64,000 bases of DNA, from the NCBI GenBank assembly GCA_028280505.1, contig JANQLO010000060.1, forward strand, positions 1 to 64,000, written 5' to 3'. Positions 1 through 9,542 of this stretch are shown here, piece by piece (position 1 is the stretch's first letter; the number at the start of each line of letters is the position of its first letter). Below the pieces are notes generated by a model that was not told where the DNA came from, made no database searches, and was given only the letters and a program-made list of their open reading frames with translations. Origin of the DNA: Chromatiales bacterium (GTDB lineage Bacteria; Pseudomonadota; Gammaproteobacteria; Chromatiales; Chromatiaceae). Both the position numbers and the translations under genes were made by a program.

Positions 1-673
<673 letters not shown>

Positions 674-786
674 TAACGCCCAAAACCTTTGGGTTGTATG
701 GCTGAGAATCAGAGTAAAACTGACCCAAAGCGTCTGATCGATCAAACCGAATGCTTGTTTATCGCGAAGCGATGAACACAACAGTT

Positions 787-905
787 TGCCTGGCGGCAAT
801 AGAGCATTGGAACCACCTGATCCCATCCCGAACTCAGAAGTGAAACGGTGCATCGCCGATGGTAGTGTGGGGTTTCCCCATGTGAGAGTAGGTCACTGCC
901 AGGCT
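787..905 (+). rRNA. rrf: 5S ribosomal RNA
   Basis: The sequence begins TGCCTGGCGG and ends CACTGCCAGGC, so the two ends pair as the 5S terminal helix. The interior contains the conserved CCGAACTCAGAAGTGAAACG segment. The length of about 119 is normal. It is the last gene of the rRNA operon and is followed within ten bases by a hairpin terminator. Confidence 0.96.
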
Positions 906-1103
906 TTAATACCAAACCCCGGTTGCGTGAGCAGCCGGGGTTTTTCTTTACTTGAGTCTGGCAGTGACCGAAGGGTGAGCCCGGAAAATGCGAAAGCCAA
1001 CAGTTTGGCTTTCGCCCGGGCGAACGGGCCGAGCTCTGCGAGGCCCTGGTTGCCAGGCTTTAATACCAAACCCCGGTTGCGTGAGCAGCCGGGGTTTTTC
1101 TTT
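897..1103 (+). repeat. 53-bp direct repeat of the 5S tail plus terminator
   Basis: Bases 897-949 and 1051-1103 are identical over 53 bases: the last eight or nine bases of 5S, the short spacer and the whole terminator hairpin with its T-run. The intervening hundred bases hold an inverted copy of the 5S end (CTGGCAGTGACC at 958-969, complementary to 891-902) and a strong hairpin at 990-1015 (GCGAAAGCCAA/TTGGCTTTCGC). This looks like the scar of a lost extra 5S unit or a recombination product; the mechanism is inference. Confidence 0.85.
914..949 (+). terminator. rRNA operon terminator
   Basis: A GC-rich stem (AAACCCCGGTTGC paired with GCAGCCGGGGTTT) is followed by TTTTTCTTT, a classical intrinsic terminator for the rRNA operon. 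An identical copy lies at 1068-1103. Confidence 0.9.
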
Positions 1104-1193
1104 GTGCTCACAACCAAAACACCGAACGCCGATCTCACACCGCGAATCGTAGTTGTGATTGAATGATGTCCACGCAGACAGTATCGGTTTGAT

Positions 1194-1748
1194 ATGAAGC
1201 TGGGATTGTTCGGTTTATTCAAGGCCTCGGCCGTTTCGGTGGTTGCTGCCGCGGCAACGGTGCTGGGTCTCGGCGGGTTGAACCTGTACACCTACCAGAG
1301 GTTCACCGAGGAAATGCCGGTTGCCGAGCTGGCGTTCGAACAGCTCGATAACCGTCGCTTTCAGGTGACGCTCCGCGCACCCGAGGGGCCGGAGCGTCAA
1401 TTCGTATTGCAGGGTGACGAATGGCAGCTCGATGCCCGTATGATCAAATGGACCGATTGGCTGACTTTTCTTGGCGAGTCGCCGCTTTATCGCCTCGACC
1501 GTTTGTCGGGTCGCTACATCGAGATCGACGATGCGCGTCGTAACGGTCTCAGCGCACATGCTTTGGGCGACGACAGCGGGATCGATATCTGGGCTTTCGC
1601 GCGCGAGGCGGGCGATTGGTTGCCGGGTATCGATGCGGCTTATGGCTCGAGTGTGTTTTTGCCCATGATCGATGGTGCCGAGTACGAAGTCTCTATTTCA
1701 CGGACCGGTCTTTTGGCCCGCAAGCAATCGGAGGAGGGCGTGCGATGA
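1194..1748 (+). CDS. Membrane-anchored conserved hypothetical protein
   Basis: This 184-residue protein has one hydrophobic N-terminal segment (about residues 9-30, rich in Ala, Val and Gly) followed by a soluble domain, so it is probably an inner-membrane protein with one anchor or an uncleaved signal. I do not recognise a characterised family. Its stop overlaps the start of the downstream M61 peptidase (ATGA), so the two are translationally coupled and probably co-transcribed. The start is the first ATG after the terminator copy at 1103. No catalytic motif is visible. Confidence 0.75.
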   Translation: MKLGLFGLFKASAVSVVAAAATVLGLGGLNLYTYQRFTEEMPVAELAFEQLDNRRFQVTLRAPEGPERQFVLQGDEWQLDARMIKWTDWLTFLGESPLYRLDRLSGRYIEIDDARRNGLSAHALGDDSGIDIWAFAREAGDWLPGIDAAYGSSVFLPMIDGAEYEVSISRTGLLARKQSEEGVR

Positions 1749-3574
1749 CCGCCGTGATTGAGTACGACATTGTCGGAATGGATCTGCAAACGCATGAGTT
1801 CGAATTGCGTATGCGTGTCCCTGCACCGGATGCCGACGGCGTTACGCTCAGCTTGCCGGCATGGATTCCGGGCAGTTACATGATTCGCGACTTTGCGCGC
1901 AATATCATCCGAATCAGCGCGCGCGACGCTCGTGGTCCGCTTGCGTTGAACAAACTCGACAAGCAACGTTGGCGAACCGGGGCGTGTGTCGGTGATTTGA
2001 TCATCGAATACCGGATTTATGCGTTCGATCTCTCGGTGCGCAGTGCCTATCTCGACGACACGCGGGCTTACTTCAACGGTACCTGTTTGTTTCTTGCGGT
2101 CGACGGTCGGGCGGACGCGCCTTGGCAGCTCACCATTGATCGTCCGCAGGCTGCGGGTGCCGCCGACTGGCACGTTGCCAGCACCTTGCCCGCCGCCGAG
2201 GTCGACAGTGCCGGTTTCGGCCGTTATCGGGGCGAGCGTTATTCGACGCTGATCGATTACCCGGTCGAGATCGGCAATCAACAGTGTGGCGACTTCCTGG
2301 TCGATGGTATGCGCCATGAGATGGCGGTGACGGACGGGGGTAACTTCGATATCGATCGAATTTGTCGCGATCTCGAGCCCGTATGTGGCGAGCATGTCGC
2401 AATGTTCGGTGAGCTACCGATTGCGCGTTATTTGTTTCTCACGCTCGCGACGGCCGACGGCTACGGTGGTTTGGAACATCTCGACAGCACCAGTCTGATC
2501 TGCAAGCGCAGCGATTTACCCGCGCCGGGTATGGATAAGCCTGATAAGGGCTACATACAATTCCTTGGTCTGTGCAGTCACGAGTATTTCCACCTATGGA
2601 ACGTCAAACGTATTCGACCGGAAGCCTTGGCTCGGGCCGATCTCAGTGGCGAGGTGCATACTGAACTCCTGTGGGCGTTCGAGGGCATCACGTCGTACTA
2701 CGACGATCTGGCGTTGGTGCGCGGCCGTGTCATCGAGACTGACGACTATCTCGGATTGCTGGCCACGGTCGTCACGCGGGTGATGCGCGGTGCCGGACGT
2801 GCTTTACAGTCGGTCGCCGAATCGAGCTTCGATGCCTGGACCAAGTTCTATAAGCAAGACGAGAACGCACCGAATGCGATCGTCAGCTATTACACCAAAG
2901 GCTCTTTGGTCGCGTTTGGGCTGGATGTCAGCCTGCGGGTGCAAAGCCATGACCGGTTATGCCTCGATGACTTGATGCGCCACCTCTGGCGTGAATTCGG
3001 CAGGACGGGTCGCGGCATCCCCGAGCGCGGCATCGAACACGAAATCGCCGCGACACTCGGTCAGCCGATGGGCGAGTTTTTCGATCGCTATGTCTACGGG
3101 ACAGAGGACCTGCCTTTGGCCGAATGGTTTGCGCACCTGGGTATCGGTTTTCGTCTACGCGTCGCCAAAGACGATAACGACACGGGAGGTGTCAGTGCCA
3201 CGGCGCCGACCACAGAACCGCCGGTCAGTCTGGGTGCGCGTTACGACGCCAATGGCGGCGGGCTCAAACTGACCACGGTATTCGCGCAGGGTGCGGCGCA
3301 GCGTGCGGGTCTCGCATCCGGCGACATCATGATTGCGCTCGATGGCGAGAAACTCAACGGCGGCAACCTCCAAGGGCTGCTCAAGCGAGTGGACGGCGAG
3401 CATGCCGAGCTGCATTACTTCCGCCGGGGCAGGCTTGCATCGACGCAACTGCCGATCGTCAAAGCGGTCGAAGATACCTGTGATCTGTGGTTGTTGCCGG
3501 AAGATCGACTCGCATCCGACGTACTGCGGCGGCGCAACGCCTGGTTGCGCAGCAATCGCCGGGGTGACGACTGA
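1745..3574 (+). CDS. M61 family metallopeptidase with PDZ domain
   Basis: A 609-residue protein of the M61 (glycyl aminopeptidase-like) family. The order is a beta-rich N-terminal domain, a thermolysin-like catalytic domain with the zinc motif HEYFH near residue 279 preceded by a GGLEH segment, and a C-terminal PDZ-type domain around residues 500-575 (QGAAQRAGLASGD). The start at 1745 is chosen because it overlaps the previous stop as ATGA; a longer in-frame reading into the upstream gene is unlikely. No signal peptide is seen, so a cytoplasmic location is likely. It lies four bases before birA in one run of genes. Confidence 0.93.
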   Translation: MTAVIEYDIVGMDLQTHEFELRMRVPAPDADGVTLSLPAWIPGSYMIRDFARNIIRISARDARGPLALNKLDKQRWRTGACVGDLIIEYRIYAFDLSVRSAYLDDTRAYFNGTCLFLAVDGRADAPWQLTIDRPQAAGAADWHVASTLPAAEVDSAGFGRYRGERYSTLIDYPVEIGNQQCGDFLVDGMRHEMAVTDGGNFDIDRICRDLEPVCGEHVAMFGELPIARYLFLTLATADGYGGLEHLDSTSLICKRSDLPAPGMDKPDKGYIQFLGLCSHEYFHLWNVKRIRPEALARADLSGEVHTELLWAFEGITSYYDDLALVRGRVIETDDYLGLLATVVTRVMRGAGRALQSVAESSFDAWTKFYKQDENAPNAIVSYYTKGSLVAFGLDVSLRVQSHDRLCLDDLMRHLWREFGRTGRGIPERGIEHEIAATLGQPMGEFFDRYVYGTEDLPLAEWFAHLGIGFRLRVAKDDNDTGGVSATAPTTEPPVSLGARYDANGGGLKLTTVFAQGAAQRAGLASGDIMIALDGEKLNGGNLQGLLKRVDGEHAELHYFRRGRLASTQLPIVKAVEDTCDLWLLPEDRLASDVLRRRNAWLRSNRRGDD

Positions 3575-3577
3575 CAT

Positions 3578-4561
3578 ATGTCGGTTCGTGCGCTTTTGCT
3601 GCAACAACTGGCCGACGGGCGTTTTCACTCCGGTCAGCGGATTGCGGCCGCGTTGGGGGTGACACGTACCGCGGTCTGGAAGCAGGTGCAGCGGCTCGAA
3701 AGTGAGTTCGGTATCCGGGTCGATGCCGTACGGGGCCGCGGCTATCGGTTGTCCACGCCGCTCGAGTTGCTCGACGCCGCCCGTGTTCGCGCCGAACTCG
3801 GCAGTGACAGCGAACAGGCCTTGCAAAGCTTACAGCTGCTCGCGATGACTACGTCGACCAACGCCGATGCCAACCGTGACTTGCCGCAGGTCAGTAACCG
3901 GGCCAAGGTCTGGCTGGCGGAGCACCAGACCGAAGGGCGCGGCCGACGCGGTCGACGCTGGGTCTCGACCTTCGGCCGGAATCTGTATTTGTCATTGGCC
4001 TGGCGTTTTGAACTGCCGATGAGTGAACTGGCCGGGCTCAGCCTGGTCGCCGGTGTGGTCGTGGCCGAAGCGTTGGCAGAAGTCGGGCTCGCCGGCCACA
4101 GTCTGAAGTGGCCGAACGACGTGCTGGTCGATAATCGCAAGCTCGCCGGTATTCTGGTCGAGGTTGCGGGCGAGGCCGGTGGGCCCGCGGCGGCTGTGAT
4201 CGGCATTGGTATTAACTTTCATGTCCCCGATGGCGCCGGTTCCCGGATTGATCAACCCTGGATCGATCTGCGCCAAGCCGGCGCCGGTCACGTTTCGCGC
4301 AATCAATTGGCTGGGCGATTGGTCGATGCGTTGATTGCGGCATGTGATTTGTTCGCGGGTGAGAGATTGGAACCTTTCATCGATCGTTGGCAGGCATTCG
4401 ATACGCTGCGCGGGCAGCCGGTGCGGATTCTGCGCGGTACCGAATCGATCGATGGGATCTATCGCGGCATCGCACCCAGTGGTGCCGTGGTGATCGAAAA
4501 TCACGCGGGACTTAGCGAGCATCATGCCGGTGAGGTCAGTTTGCGTGGAGGATCGACCTAA
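3578..4561 (+). CDS. birA: Biotin--[acetyl-CoA-carboxylase] ligase / biotin repressor
   Basis: A 327-residue bifunctional BirA. Residues 1-65 form a winged helix-turn-helix (SGQRIAAALGVTRTAVWKQV), indicating that it also acts as a biotin-responsive repressor. The catalytic domain holds the biotinyl-AMP loop (GRGRRGRRW, near residue 120) and KWPNDV, followed by a C-terminal SH3-like domain. It activates biotin with ATP and transfers it to the carboxyl carrier protein. Its stop TAA shares a base with the ATG of coaX; the birA-coaX pair is common in gammaproteobacteria. Confidence 0.97.
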   Translation: MSVRALLLQQLADGRFHSGQRIAAALGVTRTAVWKQVQRLESEFGIRVDAVRGRGYRLSTPLELLDAARVRAELGSDSEQALQSLQLLAMTTSTNADANRDLPQVSNRAKVWLAEHQTEGRGRRGRRWVSTFGRNLYLSLAWRFELPMSELAGLSLVAGVVVAEALAEVGLAGHSLKWPNDVLVDNRKLAGILVEVAGEAGGPAAAVIGIGINFHVPDGAGSRIDQPWIDLRQAGAGHVSRNQLAGRLVDALIAACDLFAGERLEPFIDRWQAFDTLRGQPVRILRGTESIDGIYRGIAPSGAVVIENHAGLSEHHAGEVSLRGGST

Positions 4562-5307
4562 TGGCCGCGTTAGTCGTCGATCTCGGTAACAGCCGCTGGA
4601 AACTTGCGCGGTCCGGTGCGGGCGAAATCGGGCAGGTCGTCGATGGCGATTACGGTGACCGAAGCGGTTTGCCAGAGCAACTTGCCGTTTATGCGGGCAA
4701 GGTTGATGCCGCTTGGATCGCCAGTGTGCAGGATGCAGATATCTCTGCGCAGATCGAGCACGTGATCGCCGAGGTGTTGGCGGTACCGACAAACCGAATC
4801 CGATCGACCGATCCGATGCCGAATCTGGTCTCGGGTTATCAAAAGCCCGAACAGCTCGGCATCGACAGGTTGATGGCGATGGTCGCCGCACGCGCGGTGA
4901 CCGACAGTGCCTTCTGCGTGGTTGATGCCGGCACCGCAGTGACCATCGATTTCGTCGACGCCGACGGGCGGCATCTGGGCGGTTTCATCCTGCCGGGCAG
5001 CCGGCTGTTCCGCGATTGCCTGCTGGCGAATACCTCGATTCCGCGTGACAGCCTGATCGACGAAGACGCCACGCTCGGTCGCGACACTCCTACGGCGGTC
5101 GCGCTAGGCGGCCGCTATGCCGTCGCCGGCATCGTCGAGCGCTTCGTCGGCGGCAGTGCGGCATTGTTCGGTAAGCAGCCGGTCGAGCTGATTACAGGTG
5201 GCGGCGATATCGACCGCTATCTACCCATGATGCCGTTTGCGTGCACTAGACTTGATCACCTGGTGCTGCGAGGGCTCGCGGTTGTGGCTGCCGACAGGGG
5301 AAATTAG
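4561..5307 (+). CDS. coaX: Type III pantothenate kinase
   Basis: A 248-residue CoaX of the ASKHA fold that phosphorylates pantothenate, the first step of coenzyme A synthesis. The N-terminal DLGNSRWK is the phosphate-binding segment, GIDRLMA and DAGTAVTIDF are the conserved central motifs, and TGGGD occurs near the C terminus. The length fits the family. It overlaps birA by one base and its own stop overlaps the GTG start of the SPOR gene, so the three are probably one transcript. Confidence 0.96.
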   Translation: MAALVVDLGNSRWKLARSGAGEIGQVVDGDYGDRSGLPEQLAVYAGKVDAAWIASVQDADISAQIEHVIAEVLAVPTNRIRSTDPMPNLVSGYQKPEQLGIDRLMAMVAARAVTDSAFCVVDAGTAVTIDFVDADGRHLGGFILPGSRLFRDCLLANTSIPRDSLIDEDATLGRDTPTAVALGGRYAVAGIVERFVGGSAALFGKQPVELITGGGDIDRYLPMMPFACTRLDHLVLRGLAVVAADRGN

Positions 5308-6374
5308 TGCGCTGGTTCATTGTCTTTCTGCTGATCGCCAATGTGGCGTTTTTCTTTTGGGTGCAGCAGGAATCGCGCAAGCTCGAAACGGCCACGCTGG
5401 TGCCGCCCGACATCGGTCAATTGCACCTGGTCGACAAAGATGAACCGTCGCTGCTCAGGCGAGACAACAAAGTGACTCAGGGCGTGGAGCGGCCCGCGCC
5501 GAAGGAGGCGCCCGTGCTTGAGCCCGAGCCGGTCGAACCCGTTCGGGTAGAGACGGTGCAAACCGAGCCTGTCTTACCCGAAGCCGAACAGATTGCACCT
5601 GATTCGAAATCGGTCACCGTTGAGCCGCCTCCCCAAGTGCCTGCCGTAACGGAAGTCGCGGAGACCGAGCTGCCGTCGGAGGTCGAGGCGGAACCTTCCG
5701 TATCGTCTGCACAAGTCGAACCGCTGGCGACACCTACCGAGTCCGCTGAACCCGGGGTGGCCCCCGGACCGGAAGCTGCCGGTGTGATCGATGAGCAGCC
5801 ACCGGTGCCCGATCAGGTGTCGAGCACGGAGCGGGTGGCCGAGCGACCGGCAGAGGTCACGCCGGAAACGGCCGCATTGTCGGTCGACGTATCTCCCGTA
5901 CCTGAAGCGTCCGAAGTGCTGCCCGACGCGGCCGCGGCCTGCTATCGTGTTGGTCCGCTCAAAGCCGAAGACGCCGACGAGCTGATTGCCGGGCTGCCGG
6001 ATACGATCGCATTGCTGTCCGACAGTACTGAACCGACCCAGGCACTGATCGGCTATTACGTACTGATACCGCCGCTGGGGTCGATCGCCGAAGGCAACAA
6101 AAAACTCGAAGAGTTAAAGGAAGCCGGTATCGCCGACACTTGGCTGTTCCGTCGGGGCGAGTATCAGTTCGCGATATCGCTCGGCTTGTTCAGCCGCGAA
6201 TCCAGCGCCGAACGACACGCGGCCAATGTCGGTAAGAAAGGCTTCGATGTCGAGGTTCGTCAACGTATCGCATTGCGAGACAGGCGCTGGTTACAGCTCA
6301 AAGACAGTGATGGGGGCGAACTCGGTCTGACGTTGTTGGAGGGTGTCGCGGCTGAATCGCAGTCCTGCCCTTGA
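5307..6374 (+). CDS. SPOR-domain membrane protein
   Basis: A 355-residue protein with an N-terminal transmembrane helix (residues 2-17), a long Pro/Glu/Val-rich low-complexity stretch (about 50-205) and a C-terminal SPOR-like domain (about 215-335). SPOR domains bind denuded peptidoglycan and often sit at division sites, so a cell-envelope role is inferred. The start is GTG, overlapping the coaX stop by one base. An SPOR gene next to coaX is a recurrent arrangement in gammaproteobacteria. The tRNA-Thr gene follows 81 bases later. Confidence 0.85.
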   Translation: MRWFIVFLLIANVAFFFWVQQESRKLETATLVPPDIGQLHLVDKDEPSLLRRDNKVTQGVERPAPKEAPVLEPEPVEPVRVETVQTEPVLPEAEQIAPDSKSVTVEPPPQVPAVTEVAETELPSEVEAEPSVSSAQVEPLATPTESAEPGVAPGPEAAGVIDEQPPVPDQVSSTERVAERPAEVTPETAALSVDVSPVPEASEVLPDAAAACYRVGPLKAEDADELIAGLPDTIALLSDSTEPTQALIGYYVLIPPLGSIAEGNKKLEELKEAGIADTWLFRRGEYQFAISLGLFSRESSAERHAANVGKKGFDVEVRQRIALRDRRWLQLKDSDGGELGLTLLEGVAAESQSCP

Positions 6375-6455
6375 GCCGCTACGAGACCATCCATGTGACA
6401 TGGGCGGCATTCTGCTAATATCTGGCCTCCGCGAGGTCTGCGAAGGCCATATCAA

Positions 6456-6531
6456 GCTGGCGTAGCTCAGTAGGTAGAGCAGCTGATTTGTAATCAGCCG
6501 GTCGGGGGTTCGATTCCTCTCGCCAGCTCCA
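6456..6531 (+). tRNA. tRNA-Thr (anticodon TGT)
   Basis: A full cloverleaf of 76 bases with encoded CCA: acceptor GCTGGCG/CGCCAGC, D arm GCTC/GAGC, anticodon arm GCTGA-TTTGTAA-TCAGC and T arm GGGGG-TTCGATT-CCTCT. Anticodon TGT reads ACA. It stands alone and borders the AT-richer accessory segment to the right. Confidence 0.97.
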
Positions 6532-7322
6532 TATCAGTCAACGAGTTTCGGATTATGTCGGCCTGTCTTGGCACCGTTTCGGCACCGAGGTAACGTCGGC
6601 TCCCCGGTTACGCTTTCAGTGCGTGGGATAAGGAGCGGTCGCGGCAACCCGCTTCAAGCGGCAATTGGCTGTCCTTGGCGATGAGCTCGGCATACCTGTC
6701 GCGCCAGGGTCTCAAGCATCACCATGTATTCCGGTTCCCTGTAGAAGATGCGTCGCTTTATTAGGCGGCCAAGGCGCCAACTCACGCTTTCGTGTCGCGC
6801 TTGTTGGTTTCTTTGTTACGACGATGGTTAGTTACCGTTCCCGTGTTCCATTCGTGCTTTCCCGCCGAGCATCGCGCAGAGCGATCAAGGTAGATATGCC
6901 CAAGCTATATGTTTTGACCGAGTTCAGCCTGAGAGCGTAGAACATGTTTTGCTTGGCAGGGGCCTCCCGATACGACTCAAGTGCCAGAAGAAGGCTGAAT
7001 GCCTGAATTTCGTCACTATGCCAGGAATATCCAACATGAGCGTGTATTGGGTACGATTTGGCAGGCCGACATTTCTATACAACACGTTCTTGTGTGAAAT
7101 GCGGGCCTTTCAACGCAGCACTAGACTATTGACTTATGGCATGCCGGCCGGATCTTCGGGGTTGCCCTCACTAGAGGGGCAATGACCAGGTTAACGGATC
7201 ATCGAACCCTGCGCATTGCTATTTAGTGAAACTGCCACAGATCTCGATCTATACTGAAACTGTGGTAGTTCGCCGCTGCCGATAAAATCAAAGAAGAATA
7301 TACTGTTACAAGGAGTGTAATT
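6532..7322. other. Gene-poor segment after tRNA-Thr with a decayed reverse frame
   Basis: No intact gene is supported in these 791 bases. On the minus strand one continuous frame runs from about 6830 to a stop at 6534-6536, interrupted by an in-frame stop near 6656. Its last residues read RNGAKTGRHNPKLVD, ending three bases from the tRNA. Integrases that use tRNA 3' ends often terminate this close to the tRNA, so a decayed integrase is possible but unproven. Plus-strand frames at 6665-7185 lack family signatures. An imperfect inverted repeat (AACTGCCACAG/CTGTGGTAGTT, 7230-7270) lies before the next gene. Confidence 0.45.
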
Positions 7323-8420
7323 TTGCGCTCTCGCTATACGGATTTCCCTTGTCGTGCACCCGAATCCTCCGGTTTGACCGCTGAGGGGATGGGTGGTTTT
7401 GCCGTTATCCGTCGTCGAGGGGCGTATTTACAGGAAAGATTTCGCCCTCAACACGTCCGGCCCTTCATTGGGATAGTGCTGTTGCTTCTGAGCTCCTTTG
7501 CAGCGGGCGAATCAATCCGTATAGCGACATGGAATATCGAACATCTGCGCGCCGAAAACGGCGTCGGGCACGTTCCGCGGATCGATGCGGACTACCGGGC
7601 TCTTCGAAAATTTTCTGAAGCTCTGGACGCGGACATCGTTGCCCTCCAGGAGGTTGATGGCGCTCGCGCGGCCGCTCGTGTGTTCGATGCCTCAGAATAC
7701 AATTTCTTCTTTTCCAGGCGGGACGACGTGCAGCGTACGGGGTTTGCTGTGCGCAAAACAATCCATGTGGTATTCGATCAGGATTTTATCGAACTCGCGT
7801 TAAACGGAAGTGTTCGACGTGGCGTTGATATCGTCGTAGATATTGCGGGAAACCGACTCCGGCTGCTGTCGGTGCATCTAAAAAGTCGTTGCTTCAATAA
7901 ACCGCTTAACACCGACGATCGACACTGTCGCATGTTGAAGCAACAGGCTTCGACCCTTGAGAACTGGATTGATTCTCGCACACGTGAAGGGGTTCCATTT
8001 ATCATACTTGGCGACTTCAATCGCCAGTTTGATGACAGTCGCGATGATTTTTATCCTGATATCGACGATGGAGATCCGCCCCCGCTGGCCTTATTTCGTG
8101 TAACCGAAAACCGGCGGTCAGCGTGTCTGGATGGCCGTTTCCCGATATACATCGATCATATAGTTTTGGACGAACAGGCCAATGCTTTTTTGGTGCCCGG
8201 CTCGTTTAGGCAACTCGTAATCACCGAGCAGGATTATGCAGCGTTTCGTTTGTCCGATCATTGCCCGATTGCGATAGATATTGATGTTATGGAAACCGGC
8301 GATTCGTCAGCCCGGGGGCAAGTCGATAGTCTGCTGGATGAAATCTCGACAATGTTGAGAACGACTGATGAGAAGCTCGAAAAACTGAAAGAGCTTATTC
8401 ACAGCATGAAAAACGAGTAA
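7323..8420 (+). CDS. Secreted endonuclease/exonuclease/phosphatase-fold protein
   Basis: A 365-residue protein. After a hydrophobic segment (about residues 48-62, ending in ASF-like AAGE, probably a signal or anchor) comes the DNase I-like fold with its expected motifs: IATWNIEHL, LQEVDG (catalytic Glu), the His-containing VHLKSRC, GDFNRQF (Asp/Asn) and SDHCPI. The C-terminal 40 residues look helical and may form a coiled coil. TTG at 7323 is supported by AGGAG at 7311-7315; an alternative ATG at 7388 would shorten the leader. Substrate (DNA, RNA or phosphoester) cannot be told. It is the first gene of the accessory segment. Confidence 0.85.
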   Translation: MRSRYTDFPCRAPESSGLTAEGMGGFAVIRRRGAYLQERFRPQHVRPFIGIVLLLLSSFAAGESIRIATWNIEHLRAENGVGHVPRIDADYRALRKFSEALDADIVALQEVDGARAAARVFDASEYNFFFSRRDDVQRTGFAVRKTIHVVFDQDFIELALNGSVRRGVDIVVDIAGNRLRLLSVHLKSRCFNKPLNTDDRHCRMLKQQASTLENWIDSRTREGVPFIILGDFNRQFDDSRDDFYPDIDDGDPPPLALFRVTENRRSACLDGRFPIYIDHIVLDEQANAFLVPGSFRQLVITEQDYAAFRLSDHCPIAIDIDVMETGDSSARGQVDSLLDEISTMLRTTDEKLEKLKELIHSMKNE

Positions 8421-8789
8421 GGTGCTTCAATTTTGTAACCGGGGATGAATGACTGGGGGGACTGACTGTGAATCCAATAATTTTCGGGACAAATACCGAT
8501 AGCATCGTCGAAGTCTTCGCAGGCATGGTCTTTCTTGCGCTCGTCATGGAATGCGCATGATCTGTGCCGTTTGGGTGGAGCCCCGTGCTCGAGCGAGTCA
8601 TCGGTCGGTAGTCGGTCTCGGTTTGCCAGAATTTCGGGAGATTGAAAGGAATCGGCATAGTTAAAAAAGCAAGCGAGCCCCAATTCTTTGGCCGACTTGT
8701 TTATACATCAGCTATCAGCAATTGAAGCCGGCGAACAATTTGATCATCATCTGAAAACAGTCAATGCAATATGAAGGGAGGCAAATCTA
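8421..8789. other. Intergenic region before lipoprotein pair
   Basis: No gene is supported in these 369 bases; the overlapping minus-strand frames have no start signals or family resemblance. The right end carries the strong ribosome site GGGAGG (about 8774-8780) of the next gene. No clear terminator was found after the nuclease gene. Confidence 0.5.
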
Positions 8790-9533
8790 ATGAAAAAGAA
8801 TTATAAAAGGGATGTCGATGAAATTCCGATTTCCAAGAACAACGCTGGAGTTGTTCTGCATCGCAAAAAATATTTATTCTTAAGCAGACGTCTGACATAT
8901 TCTGCTTGGGCCCCCGGAAGATGGTTTGTTTTAACCCTGTTTTTACTCGTCGGGTCCATACTGTCGGGATGCAAGACAAGCGAGTTCGTGGCCGGTTCCG
9001 TCGTAGGCACCGCGGTTATAGGTCCTGTCACACCAACTCAAGAAATTCAACAAATCTATTACTTGGGCGTTTTCGACCCAAAAGAACAGTTACCGAGTGC
9101 GCTTTACCGTGTGTCGGTGCATGGACAAGCCGGTGCGTTGAGCAACATGAGCTTTGGGTCTGGCTGGGTTCCGGCAGAATTCGTCGATTCTTTGAATACA
9201 AAGTTGAGCCTCGATCAGGAGGATGCGTCTAAGCAGTCGCCTTGCGGCAAAAATTGTGCAGACAAGATCGAGTTTATCGGACGGCGCTTGATGCTCTTCG
9301 GTCCCGAGGGGTTTCGAGAGGCTCCACGCGACCATCGTCTGGTCATCATGATGGGGCAGAACCCAAGTGGATTTTTTCAAGCGGTAGACCAAGCGCTCGG
9401 AGTTTACGCGGGTGCAAAAGAAGAACAAATGCAAATGTTGCCTGAGGCGTATTTCGAAGCGCTTCGGCAAATTGAAAAAGATGCCTCCCTGTTGCGCGAA
9501 ATGGAAATCAGGGCAAGCGCCCAGTTGCGTTGA
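8790..9533 (+). CDS. Putative lipoprotein of unknown function
   Basis: A 247-residue protein with an unusually long, basic N-terminal region (about 45 residues) before a hydrophobic stretch and a lipobox L-S-G-C with the candidate lipid-modified cysteine at residue 61. The start is kept at 8790 because of the good ribosome site just upstream and because no nearer ATG exists. The mature part contains a CGKNC pair and a helical C terminus. I do not recognise a family. Nine bases separate it from the giant lipoprotein gene, so the two probably form an operon and may act together in the envelope. Confidence 0.7.
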   Translation: MKKNYKRDVDEIPISKNNAGVVLHRKKYLFLSRRLTYSAWAPGRWFVLTLFLLVGSILSGCKTSEFVAGSVVGTAVIGPVTPTQEIQQIYYLGVFDPKEQLPSALYRVSVHGQAGALSNMSFGSGWVPAEFVDSLNTKLSLDQEDASKQSPCGKNCADKIEFIGRRLMLFGPEGFREAPRDHRLVIMMGQNPSGFFQAVDQALGVYAGAKEEQMQMLPEAYFEALRQIEKDASLLREMEIRASAQLR

Positions 9534-9542
9534 GGATTCATC

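Noticed and set aside
6665-7185. Two plus-strand frames of 91 and 78 codons
   Set aside because: No family resemblance, poor ribosome sites and odd composition; the region looks noncoding or decayed.
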